This document shows, one piece after another, positions 1 to 11,511 of a stretch of 64,000 nt of DNA (position 1 is its first letter; every line of letters begins with the position of its first letter). The notes under the pieces were generated by a model, which was given only the letters and a program-made list of their open reading frames with translations, had not been told where the DNA came from and did not search any database. A program made the position numbers and the translations under genes. The stretch lies in the NCBI GenBank assembly GCA_947179155.2, contig OX359265.1, forward strand, positions 898,501 to 962,500, written 5' to 3'. The DNA is from Hedera helix. Its lineage: Eukaryota > Streptophyta > Magnoliopsida > Apiales > Araliaceae.

Positions 1-479
1 CACTATATATTCTTGAGTTCTACAGTGGCTTAATGACGAAAAGGTTTACAGCTACTGTATACTTCAGAAAGAGTATACACTACTACTATTACATCGATAA
101 ATTGTTAAAGATGCTTTGTCAGCCATTGCATTGTTCTCAATAAAAGTAAAAGAATAGAAAAACAAGTATATCTCTGTGATCTGTGTCATCTAGAAAATCT
201 CTGTGATCTGTATCATCTAGAAAGATGAAAAAAGGACTGGTTCTTCGTTAGGTAGTATGGATGGCAAAGAGAGGACTATGGGAATAGAAAAATTGATGCC
301 TAGGAGAAGGACATTGTGGTTACCTTTTTTTCTTATTTCGCTTTTTCCTAGTTGAGCAGGACAGAAAGAAAGTCAGAAGTGATGCTCAAGTTACCACTAC
401 AAGCCCAAATTTCTTATTTCTATGTGTCATTAGCCATTTCAAGTCTTGAGACAATATGATCAAGTGAGGTGGAAAACAG

Positions 480-870
480 ATTGATTTGATGGGTTCTAGG
501 GACAGGCTTGATGAAATGAAGGTCATATTTAAATGGGTTAAATATGTGTGGATTCATGCTTAGGAAGGAGGAAGGAAGTGTGTGATCTTCTCAGTGTTTT
601 GGGGGATTTGGACTGAAAGCAATGCTTGGAGCTGTTTAGAGATAGCTATATTTATTTTGTTTTGCTGCGAGATAAGATCGTTTTACTTCCTTCTTTATGA
701 CCCTCAGCCATGGATGCATTTAGGAGTATTTTTGTGACTAATCTTTGTAGAGACTAGAAAGTTATCCTCTTTTGAAATTTTTGCTTTTCCTTTATCCGAT
801 GGGTGGACTCCTTGTCCCCCCTATGGTTTGTATTATCTATTTTCATCTAATAATTCTTTTTTTCTGGGAA
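480..870 (+). pseudogene. Decayed 3' end of an L1-type LINE
   Basis: One plus-strand frame from about 580 reads FWGIWTESNAWSCLE and then an EIRSFYFLLY-like stretch. This resembles the C-terminal end of plant LINE polyproteins, which carry a W-x-I-W-x-E-x-N core after the reverse transcriptase. Stops and shifts break the frame near 740. The sequence then runs into a T-rich, A-tailed stretch (about 830-890) like a LINE 3' end. No reverse transcriptase core is present, so only the 3' tail remains. The call rests on a short motif and on the tail structure; it could be another retroelement relic. Confidence 0.45.
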
Positions 871-1235
871 AAAAACAACAAACAAAAGGTGTGTTATCAT
901 GTCTTTGGGTCAAATCCATAAACCAACATCCAGCCCACAGCTTACATTTATTTTAAAATTTTAAGCTACCTTAACTATATTTTATGTAAAAAATGATAAA
1001 TACATAAATTGTTCAGGTCAAGCGGGATCCATCCAACTGGGTCGAGCCAGATCCGTGTTTTTTGCACAAATGTGTCTTCTTACTCTCTTTCACTACTCTC
1101 TATTATAGCAAATTCAACAGTATCTTCTATTGAATTGTGCATCTTTAACAAAAAGTTAAAGCCATTTGAGCCCTTGACCAATAAGACTAAATGACCAACA
1201 ATTAGAGACTACCATTAAGCTAACAATTCACTTGA

Positions 1236-1335
1236 TGGCTTGGTTCTGTGGTTTGGCTAAAGGATAAGGGTATTAAGGTTAGTGGTTCAAATCCGTTCAG
1301 GAATACTTCTTATAGATAAAACTAATGGTATTTAT
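1236..1335 (+). repeat. tRNA-derived SINE-like remnant
   Basis: There is an A-box-like TGGCTAAAGGA at 1254-1264 and a perfect B-box consensus GGTTCAAATCC at 1284-1294, spaced 30 bases as in RNA polymerase III internal promoters. The flanks do not fold as a tRNA: no acceptor stem or anticodon arm is visible. This suits a SINE head rather than a tRNA gene. No clear A-tail or target duplication was identified. Confidence 0.35.
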
Positions 1336-2408
1336 CAAATATTGATTAGAAAAAGTATACCAAAATAACAATTGCGGACGGAAAAAATTAATTTATAGAT
1401 AAAAGTAATGAAATAAAAGTAAATTTTATTACTAGATGTGACATTTTCAATGAGACAGAAGGATATTGTTTTACAATTTTCTCCTCAATAAACACATCTC
1501 TCACAGCTTCACAACTCTATTTATGCCCCCATTCACCCTCCCCCAAATTCACCTTCTCTCTTGCTCTCTTTATCTCTTCAATTAAAAAGAAATAAACTCT
1601 TCCCTCACTTTTTCCAACCCATGTACAAGCAAGTTTACCTCTCTGCAAACTGAAAACTTCAGCTGCCTAAAACCCGAAACCATGGCTTCTTGTACATCAG
1701 ATACAAAACTCCAATAAATAGGCAAACTCAGCAGTTTAATCTCACGTTTGAAGAAGGTTAATTACTCACTATAGTTCTCAACGGTGACAAAAAAGGTATT
1801 CACCTGCACTCCGTTTCTAAGGACTTGATCAATTTCAACCCGTGGTGATAGCCACGGATAACCTTCTTATTGAGTGGGTAGCTAAAGGTTTATTCATACC
1901 GAGAAGTGTGCCTTGGGTTGGTTAGTTTTTGCATGGGTTGAGTACGTTGGTGGATCAATAATCATGAATTGCCATCTCGAATCAAGTCTACTGCAAGTTT
2001 CTTCATTTACAAAATTAAATCAGTAATTTTTTTATTTTCAATTCTTCTCCACATTCCATTTCCTAGGCATGAAAACAGATGTTGAAAGCATTTTCCAAGT
2101 TTACGTGGTCCTATGTTAATAAGGTGTTCCTGAGTTGTCAACACCCACTTTTAAATTTTTAATACACGCTTCCCGTTTTTCAATGAAAAATCTACAAGAC
2201 ACAAGCAGAGAAATAGATTAAATATCTCTTTTACAACATCTCATACATAAGAAAAATCACAAAAACACATTCACAACAAATTCTAGAATTTTGAGTCTCT
2301 GTACGCATCTTTCTACCAATTAGGCTCAAATTTCTAGTAAATTTTGTCTAAAAAGAAAACCATTATAATCCACAATGAATCTACAAAGTCACAATGATAA
2401 GAAATTAC
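1336..2408. other. Non-coding stretch, possible intron 3 of the FYVE gene
   Basis: No open frame over 60 codons is convincing here. The stretch follows the splice donor of FYVE exon 3 on the minus strand (GTAATT at 2408-2403), so it may be intron sequence filled with older repeats. Around 1520-1545 the minus strand has a TATA-like GGCATAAATAGAG, which could belong to a lost LTR or be chance. Exon 4 of the FYVE gene was sought here and not recognised. Confidence 0.35.
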
Positions 2409-3518
2409 CGAGAGGCATCATTAAAACAATCAGAGCAAACTCTGACAAACGAATGAAGACCAAATTGTGGTAAGGCCTGAAAATAGCACGTAAAAGAAAT
2501 AGAATAGGTTAAAAGTTATTGCAACAAGTAACTCGGTTCAGATGCATATACAGAGAGAGAAGGCATGCCATTTGACTTGATGAATGTTCAGCACACAAAG
2601 TTCGGCCACAGCATCGGCAATGATGCTGCAAAACATAAAAAAAAAATGAACAAGTAAGTTGATATGTTAAGGAGTAGAAGATTCCATAGCATAATAACTA
2701 GAATCATATGGAACACATTTAGAAAATCCTTTTTCTAATAAAGAAACTTTAGCAATGAAACCATAAGAGCTTTCGTTAACACATGTAACAGTACATTAAA
2801 TTGACAATTTGTCAATAGTCAGATTAAGAACATTCCCTTTCTAGGCCACAAGTCCCGGGAAAATAAATACCTCGCAATCACCTTTAGCAACGCCTAATAA
2901 AGTTCTCAGTTCATTAAACACTCACCTTTTCTTCTCATCTCCAGGCTTTATTCTCCCGGGTATATAAATTAAGAGTTCCACTTTAAAATTTACCAGTGAA
3001 TTATACAAGGTGAATTGAAATGCATAATCACAAGGATGACGAGTCTAGTGAGACATAAATCATCAGTTCTTCTTCTAAAACACTAGTTTTACTCAATTAA
3101 TCACCCTCTTCTTCAATTTTTTCCAGCTACTGTGCTCATATTAAATTTCATAGCATAATTAGTCAATCAAAGATACACGCTAAAATCCAGCAATTTACCT
3201 TGACAGAAACTAAATAGTTAATAATGAATTACAATATCCTAATACTGTTTAGCAAATTCGATACGAAGTTCTCCGATTGCAGTTTTTGGTATTTCAGATC
3301 CTGAGCTACATTGCCGATCATACTTATATCCTTAAATATTCTACTAATACGATATAAAACAAAATTATCAACAAAATTGAGGTTTTGATTGTGGTCTGTA
3401 TAATTACGAGTTGCAGATTTGAAAATTGAAATAGTACCCGTCGCCTGAAAGTATTAAAGCTGCATTTGCAGACGTCGCATCGGGAGGCTTCTTGGAACGG
3501 CGGGGGCTCCAACGACAT
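2409..3518 (-). CDS. FYVE zinc-finger protein, first three exons (partial gene)
   Basis: Three exons join in frame: 3518-3438, 2625-2569 and 2476-2409. They encode about 69 residues beginning MSLEPPPFQEASRCDVC. The FYVE pattern is nearly complete: C14-x2-C17, the basic signature RRHHCR at 26-31, C30/C33, C38 with H41, RVC at 58-60 and C60-x2-C63. FYVE domains bind phosphatidylinositol 3-phosphate on endosomes. The start is the first Met of the open frame; an in-frame stop lies about 80 bases upstream. Intron 1 (3437-2626) is GT-AG. Intron 2 (2568-2477, 92 bases) starts with GC, the only border that keeps the domain intact. Exon 3 ends in split-codon phase at a GTAATT donor. Plant relatives known to me carry C-terminal ankyrin-type repeats; those exons are not seen in the remaining 2.4 kb. 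The gene either continues beyond the left edge or is truncated. Confidence 0.7.
2477..2568 (-). other. GC-AG intron 2 of the FYVE gene
   Basis: Read on the minus strand, exon 2 ends with the codon ATG at 2569. The intron begins GCATGC and ends TTTTCAG at 2477, and exon 3 resumes with ALPQFGLHS, which continues the FYVE fold. No GT near the exon end restores this reading. GC-AG introns are a known minority class in plants. The +3 to +6 bases are not the usual strong GC-donor context, so transcript evidence is needed. Confidence 0.6.
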
Positions 3519-4605
3519 TTCTGTCCCAGCGATGCTTTTTACAGTTTTACTGGTACGGAACTACGGATCAACCCCAGGAATTTGTTTCCTTTTTCATTCT
3601 CGTCAGTCATCCCTGACCAGTCTTCGTTCAGTTTCAATTTGCACTGTTGCCCTAAACTTTATCAATATTTTCTACTGCCTTCCTTGAACTCTACTTTTAC
3701 CAATTAGTAAACCAAAGTTTTTCAAAGTTTCTGATCAAGAACCAAATAATAAAGGTAGTTGATATATACATGTCCTAAAAGAATAATTGCACACCCAAAT
3801 ATATTTAAAAAATTATATTATTCTTAATATTTTACATATTTATCAATTTTGTCATTAAATTTGTTATACATCATAGTTACAAGACAAAATATGTACACTT
3901 AGTTGTTTCAAACTTTATACTCAATTATATTTGAAATTTAAGTATATCATCTGTTCTAAATAAGATATTTTTTTAAAATTAACTTAAAATTATTATTAAT
4001 TTCTTTAATTATATTTAATATAATAATGAACATTGCAAAGTATATAAAAAGTATCACTCATTGTAAGGTTTATTGTTCTGTAATTCTTAATGAAACATCT
4101 CAATATTGAGTGTGAAAATATTTAAAAATTAACTTTCAAAAGTTAATAATGATCTTATAATCTAAAATGGATGAAGTACAATATTAAGCCAATTATTTTT
4201 CTTAATTAATAGCATTATTTATAATTGAGATATATTATAACATACTTTATTCAAAATTAAATTAAAGAATATACATTAAATAAAATGAAAAATTAATATT
4301 TATAAATGATAAACCTTATTATTCGTATATCTTAATACAAAGTATATAATTTAGCTTGTTGTCTTGGTAATACTCCAAAATATAGTTACTTCACTTAATC
4401 GATCCATTTAATTCAAAAGTATTTATTTTGACTTGAAATCAATAAGCGATATTTTGAAATTCAAATAAATAATAAATTGTGTAGACTATAAAATTTGAAA
4501 TGCTTTTCAAAAGAATTGCAAATTATAAAATTATTAATATTAAAATTTAAAGGAATTTATATCAAATTTTAAGAATTTACAAATTAACATTTTAAAATCA
4601 AAAAG
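3519..4605. other. Intergenic AT-rich stretch upstream of the FYVE gene
   Basis: The first 200 bases are more balanced in composition and probably hold the 5' leader and promoter of the minus-strand FYVE gene; no clear TATA box was found. From about 3720 to 4605 the sequence is very AT-rich, with no credible open frame and no recognised repeat. It ends at the AAAAG target duplication of the LARD element. Confidence 0.5.
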
Positions 4606-7600
4606 TGTGACGACCCCAAATCCGGGTTCCTTTAACCTCGGATCCGGTTCAACACTAGTACTACTTTTCCTTATTGTTCATGAATTACAACAATATTATA
4701 ATTGCTAAATAATCATTTATTTACAATTATATAACATCTCTTTCTATTCCAGAATCGCAATCTTTATACATTCCTAGTATGTCTTCATATCATACATGAT
4801 ACGACATTCTATTACAATCAATTTGAGATCATATGTATAATGACTCAATCACACCATCCTATTATCCTTATTCATAAAGGACAACGTCTGAAAAATGATA
4901 TTCAAATAATCTGTAAATGTTCTCTTAACAATTTAAGTTTGCTAATATATAGCACAACAAAACATAAACTCTTCATATCTACTTACACAAGTGAATGAAT
5001 TAGTCTACCGCAAGGTTTTACTACAAAAGCACCTATGCTTCAATCTTGATGACTCGTTAGTCAATCTTCATCTTTGCCTCTACCGGAGTAATCGGCTTCC
5101 TCAAGCTACTCTGTAATGTTTTGTTTTAAGCAAGGGTGAGCACGACGGCTCAGCGAGTCTAACAGTTTCACATAACACGTAAAAACAGTTCAATCATGCT
5201 TCATGCTTCATGCATCTTATGCTTTGCAGTACATACATTTCTCATGCATATCATGCCTCGCATTTAATCTATGCTTCATGCCTAGCCTCTATCATGACAT
5301 ATAGTTCAATGCAGAACAATTGTCTTAAATCAACTACCGCATATCAATAGTTCAAATCAACTTATTTCACAAAAGCACATTAACACATCTTTGCACATAA
5401 CCACGTATGAGCACATCACAGTTTAATAACAAACTTATAAATTATGCACATAATGCAACACGTTCTGAAAAACTTGCCTGGACTTGTATAACCAGCTTAC
5501 GTTAATCTTTCACGTTCCTTGCACCACCTACACGGTATGTGAGATCAACGGTGCACAATATCAGTCAAAGTTTGACTCAATACTAAATCTTATTTTAAAG
5601 ATATTTATTTCTTCTTATCATCCCCTTTATTTAATAAGGTTAATTTCATATTTTAGTCTCTCTTTGACTTGACTCAGTGTTTCATATTCAACACCATAAA
5701 TCTTTTGTTCGAAACTATGCAATTCTGACATTTATTAATGTCACTGCATTAAAACTTGGACCCTATATTTATTTAGGTCGATCCACCAATTAATCACTAA
5801 TGGACCATACCCTTGGTTTAACTTAATCACATCATTTATCTCGATACCTATCATAATATTACCCACCTTGGATAATATTTTAAATTTTACTATCAATTAG
5901 TAATAACTTATAATGTTATTTAATTGTTAAATAACACTTTAAATAATCATTACTATTATTAATTTATTTTTAATAATAGTTTACCTTAATCATTATTATT
6001 AATCTTTTAATAATAATTTAATTGCTTGCTAATATTATTACCCTTTAATAATATTTTAATTGACTTCTCATTATTATCAATCATTTTAATAATAATTTAA
6101 TTGTTCATCAATATTATCAGTCATTTAATAATATTTGAAATCCTCACGTATCATTAGTAATTATTTAATAACGATTCAACCCTTAACTATTATTACCCAA
6201 TAGTTAATTACTTGTTAAACAATATTATTAATTCTGTAATAATATTCTAAATCTTTATTTATCATTATTATTTATTTAATAATGATTTAACTCTTAACTA
6301 TTATTATTTAATAGTTAATTAAATGCTAAATAATATTATTAATCCTTTAATAATATTTTAAATTAATTACATATCATTATTAATTATTGAATAATGATTT
6401 AATTCTTAACTATTATCATTTAATAGTTAGTCAATAATATTATCAATATATTTTAATTACTTAATAATCTTCTTTCGATTAAGTAATAATTTATTCCACT
6501 TAATTACCATTTAATTATTATTTAATATGAATTAAATAATAATTAATTAACTAATTATCCGAACTCATTATTTAATATTAATTAAATAATAATTAATTAA
6601 TTAATTAACCTTACTTATTATTTAATATTAATTAAATAATAAATAATTAGTTTATTAACCTTAATTATCCTTTAATTATTATTTAATATTAATTAAATAA
6701 TAATTAATTACTTAATTAACCTTACTTATTATTTAATATTAATTAAATAATAAATAATTAGCTTTCTAACTTTAATATTCTTTAATATTAATTTAAATAA
6801 TAATTAATTATTTATTTAACTTTACGTATTATTTAAGTGCAATTAAATAATAAATAACTAACTTATTCATCTTAACATCCTTTAATTATTATTTAATATT
6901 CATTAAATCATAATTAATTAATTACATAACTTCATATATTATTTAATAGTTATTAAATAATATTTAATTAGATTATTAGCCTATTTATACACTAATAAAT
7001 AGCTAATATACAGTGAATCACTCCAATAATTTCAAATTTTATTTTATAACACTTAACTAGCATGCCAATAGGTCAAATATTATTTTTCTGAAATTAAAAA
7101 TAATTTTCCCATAATTATTAGCAATTTAGTAAGCTTTAATCCACCATTAATTCTAATAAATACCAAATTACAAAAAAATTCGGATTTTAAATTTTGATAA
7201 TTTTCTTTATAAAATTATAAGAATTTTCTCGTTTGGAACCAACCCAAGAACCGGCCTAAAAATGCCCGAACCGGCCCTACCTAGAAATCATGAAAAACCG
7301 AAAAAAACCGAACCGACCGGTTTTTTTTTAAAAATAGGCAGATTACTTTTATGCTTTTTTCAGACTTGGGGTCTTCGACGGGAACTTGAATAAAATGAAA
7401 TCCACAAGTCCGATTGAGGCCTATTTGGTATCGATGGATTCGTAACTTCCCGAACTATATTTTTCTGTCATCAAACATCAAATTTGGATTTGTTTTGGTC
7501 ACAGAAATTGGCTCTAAACCGGACTGTTGTGCACAGCCCTAAAACAGTGGGTGTGTTTTGGTTGAAAAATCATAACTTGCTCATTTTAAATCGGATCGAA

Positions 7601-9402
7601 GTGATTCCACTTGGAGAATCTTCATATCCCACACATCTAACACCAGAAATTTACGGATCATGAATCCGACTTACGGATCATGCCCAGAAATTTCGGGAGT
7701 GGCTGCCATGATTTTGGTTACTTGGTTTTCGTCGGTAAAAACTTATTTGATGATTTTGATGAAATCTTTCCACATAAATACACCCAAAAATTCATATTAA
7801 ACCCATATAACCCTAGATATACCAATATAGCATGGATCTATCTATTTAGACTTTGAAAATTACATTTCTACCATAGAAATTACATAATACCCAAAGAACA
7901 ATACAAAGCTAGAAGGTTTTATACCTTTTGTTAATTATCCTCTTTGTTAGAACTTTGAAAAGGCTTGGATGATCAATCTTCTTACATAGATAGATTCCTC
8001 TTGATGAGACCTCCATCTTTAAACCTTGCTTCTTCTTCATCCAATCATCCAAGCATCAAGAATCTTGCTTCTCTTCCATGGCTTCTCTCTTTTCTCTCTA
8101 GCTCTCCTCTCTTCTACTTGGAGAAATGAAGAAGAAAAGAAACAAATGAAATGATCTAAGTCTCCTTCACTCTCACTCTCTCTATCTATTGTAGAGACTT
8201 AACCCAATGTGGTTTAATTTTGCTAGCAACTAACCTTAGGTTAGTTCTTATCTCATTTAACATTAGCTTTGACCACACCTTTTTCCATCACTTAACCAAC
8301 ATATGGTTAAATCTCTACATTATACATATATATTATATATCTATACACTTTGACTAACATTACTTGCAACCATCAAAACTTGGCTTGATTTAAGGGAATG
8401 GACTTGGTTGATTGACTAAAATGTGACATCTATCAAGCTTGAGTCTAGGCTTCCTTTTGAGTGTAAATAAAGCAACAAGCAAGCAAAATCTACACTCTTT
8501 TCACCAAGTGGGCCCCAAAATTCGGGATTTGCTCTAATATTACACCAATTTGGCTTTATTTTTATATCCTATATCATTATATAAGTATCCATATATATAT
8601 ACACCAATGTATATATATTGACCACAACTTTGACTATCATTTGGCTTTTAAATTTAGACTAAATATTTGGGCTACTAGTTTATTTTGCATTGGGCTCCCT
8701 TATTTAATTATTTGGGCTACTCAACACAACTCACACATCTTTATAACTTTGGCTAGGTAATTAATTTAATTGGATTACCACCACATTATATACAATACTT
8801 GCCAACATAATTTAATTGGACTTATATTAATTACCTCTTGGACTATAATATTTGGGCTTATTATTTAATTACCCATCTTCATGCAAGTATTCTCATATTG
8901 GTCTTGTATTAAATCCATTAATGGACTCTATATAACAACTTAATAATTAAGTTAATTACTTAATTAATTAACTTCATAATATTGTCATTCTAGACAATCA
9001 TTCTAGTTTTTCTATATCTTTAACTCTTAACTAATATAATTAATCTAGTTAATTATATTTCATGACTTCCCTTCTTACTTCACATTTTAAACTAATTAAA
9101 TTATTAGTTTAATTGAGTATTTAATCTACCCATCTTCTTATTGGGTTAACAAACACACATTAGGTGTATATATATTAATATAACCACCTTCACTTTTCAA
9201 TTGAATTTATTTTCTTAATAAATTCTCTACATGTATCATTAAAATATTTCCACATTTAATTTCTAACAAATACATTATATTAAAAAAAATGTTCACCCAT
9301 TTTTCACACATCTCACTTCTACAACTCTAGGTTTTAAACCATAACCTTTAATTTATATTTAAAATCTTATTTACAAATCTTGTAAATATCTGGGATATTA
9401 CA
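4606..9402 (-). repeat. 3' LTR of the LARD element
   Basis: On the plus strand it begins TGTGACGACCCC and ends GGGATATTACA, giving the usual TG...CA ends. The stretch 5880-6970 is an AT-only field of repeated near-palindromes such as TTATTTAATATTAATTAAAT. Around 7240-7330 lie several CCGG-containing words. The LTR is on the left because the polypurine tract adjoins its right end. Confidence 0.92.
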
Positions 9403-9415
9403 TTCACCCCTTCTT
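9403..9415 (-). other. Polypurine tract of the LARD element
   Basis: The minus strand reads AAGAAGGGGTGAA directly before the 3' LTR. It is preceded by TTTCGGGGACGAAATT at about 9423-9438, the same sequence found just before the tract of the Tekay element. The tract would prime plus-strand DNA synthesis. Confidence 0.85.
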
Positions 9416-11496
9416 ATAAGAATTTCGTCCCCGAAATTTCATCATACTCATTTCTACAAATTTTCATCTCTGAGAATATCTCTTTACTCATCAAATGATA
9501 TGACCACCCTTTTCTAGGAAGTTCATACTTCTAAACTCATAATTCCAGAAAAATGGAATATCTTACAGAAGAATAAATTGAAAATCAAAATATTCATTAA
9601 AACTTTCATAATATGCTGAGGGGTCATCAAGACTGTGAACATCCGAATGGAATTAACTGAATTCCGAATAAATAGTATTTATCCCTATAAATACTTATAA
9701 AAAGAGTGTTTATCAATCACAAGGACTGAAAACATTCCATAGGTGTACGCTAGGTGATCAGCCTATTGTACCATACGTCGTGCAGAACGTCTTAGTTGTT
9801 AGGCGCCAGTCGGAGCTATATGCCGACAAAAATATATCTGCTTTAGCCGACAGAATATATTTGTTTTTGCACTTGTTCACCTCAGACTTACTACAAAATT
9901 CCGTTCCAAAATAATTTGGATTGGATAATAAACTTGAGTCAATTCTGACCAAAAGTGTCCAGTCAAAATAAATGACAAAGACTCCCATCATTGAACTGTT
10001 CGTATATTACGATTCAAAAATTCATTTCAGATTAGTTAAAATAACTAAAATTCATTTATAGGATTTCATGATACCGCATCATCTTGACAGTACGTTGATG
10101 ATTCCGTCATTAATTCATGACTTCATGATACCACACATCTTGACAGTACGTTGAGGATTCCGTCCTTTTCATCCCCACACCATGGCTTTAATGGCGTGTG
10201 ATGATTTTATAAATACATTTTGATATTTTCAAATCAATTTGTCTAGCTGAAACAATTAGCATAGACTATTATTTAAACGTTTTAAAATACTGAAAATCAT
10301 TTTATGACTTTGTCATACTACATCATACCATAGTGGGCTTTAAACATCCAACACTAGGTTACTCTGCATTGATGACTCCATCGTTTATCATCTCTGCACT
10401 AAATGCATTAATGATTTCTAAAATACATTTGTCTTTTCAAAAGCACAAAAGTGCGAATTTAGCACGATTTTAAGAATTTCAAAGTCTAGCATAGCTAGAA
10501 GATTTGGAATGTCCTAAAACCTCAAAATACCTCAAATTTCTCCTCCGCATTCTTTTCCAGCTTAATAACTATATCTGGTAAAGCTCTAGTCTTTCTACTT
10601 AACTCTACCCATACTTATTGTTCATCAAACTTACCACACATTAGGAGTTCAGGTACTTGCCACAATCATATGGGTCGGAGAACTTATCCTAGTCAGACCA
10701 AAATCGTCCATTCGCTGAGGGGTTCCACCTTACGATTATGAGTCACGAACTTACCATCAGTATGAGTTTTAAGAACACGTACTTATCTTAATATTCTCTA
10801 CATATCTAATATATTATGAGAAAAGAATCATCTTCTCACCATATATACATCGAATAGCATGACATCAGGTTCAAATCGATTATCACTATAGGAAGCTAAG
10901 TGGTTGTCAAACCAAACGCAATCTGCTGCCCATACAAGAAATTGGTCAACTCGGCCACTAATCAATATAGAAAGTTAAGCGGTCGTTAAACCAAGAACAA
11001 ATCCTCTGCCCATACAAAGAACTGTTAAACTCAACTACTATATTAATAAAGGAAGCTAAGTGGTTCTAAAACCAAGCACAAATCCATACAAGGAATCGTA
11101 CAACTCAGCCACTAATATGAGTTCTCAATTAAAAACCCACAAACCTTCTAATTTTCTTAACTAAATACGAATTCTCTCCATTCATATTTTAGCACATCTG
11201 TCTCATTACGAGTTCATTTCTCTAGATCATTTTATGACCTTATTAGCATTTTCTTTATGCTTCTCAAAATCTTATCATAAGATATTTTCTATCATTTCTT
11301 CAAATTAGGTACAACATGACCTTTTTCATCTCTCTTATATCTTCTTAAATCCATTTTTGGATAATCTTCTATATATGAATTTTCCAAATTCATCTTTTAT
11401 AACTTAAACTCTTCCGGAGTTTATTCATTTATCATTTTACTTATCTTCTACACGGTTATAGCCTAAGGTACTCTACCTAAGGTTTTTAACCTATCA

Positions 11497-11508
11497 GCTC
11501 TGATACCA
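11497..11508 (-). other. Primer-binding site of the LARD element
   Basis: The minus strand reads TGGTATCAGAGC, complementary to the 3' end of plant initiator-methionine tRNA. It starts three bases inside the 5' LTR, as expected for a Ty3/gypsy or copia element. Confidence 0.92.
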
Positions 11509-11511
11509 ACT

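Larger units (their letters stand above)
9403..11511 (-). other. Non-coding interior of the LARD element
   Basis: No protein-coding frame. It holds two short repeat sets. One is a duplication of about 70 bases around 10069-10165, each copy with TTGACAGTACGTTGA. The other is a set of three units of about 85 bases at 10885-11120, each with GGAAGCTAAGTGGTT-like and CCCATACAA-like words. Conserved non-coding interiors in LARDs are thought to hold packaging signals; whether these repeats do so is unknown. Confidence 0.75.

Noticed and set aside
1250..1300. A functional tRNA gene
   Set aside because: Only the A and B boxes fit; no cloverleaf arms can be formed.
9758..9991. 77-codon open frame in the LARD interior as a residual gag gene
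   Set aside because: The translation has no zinc knuckle or Gag-like pattern and no matching extension in other frames.
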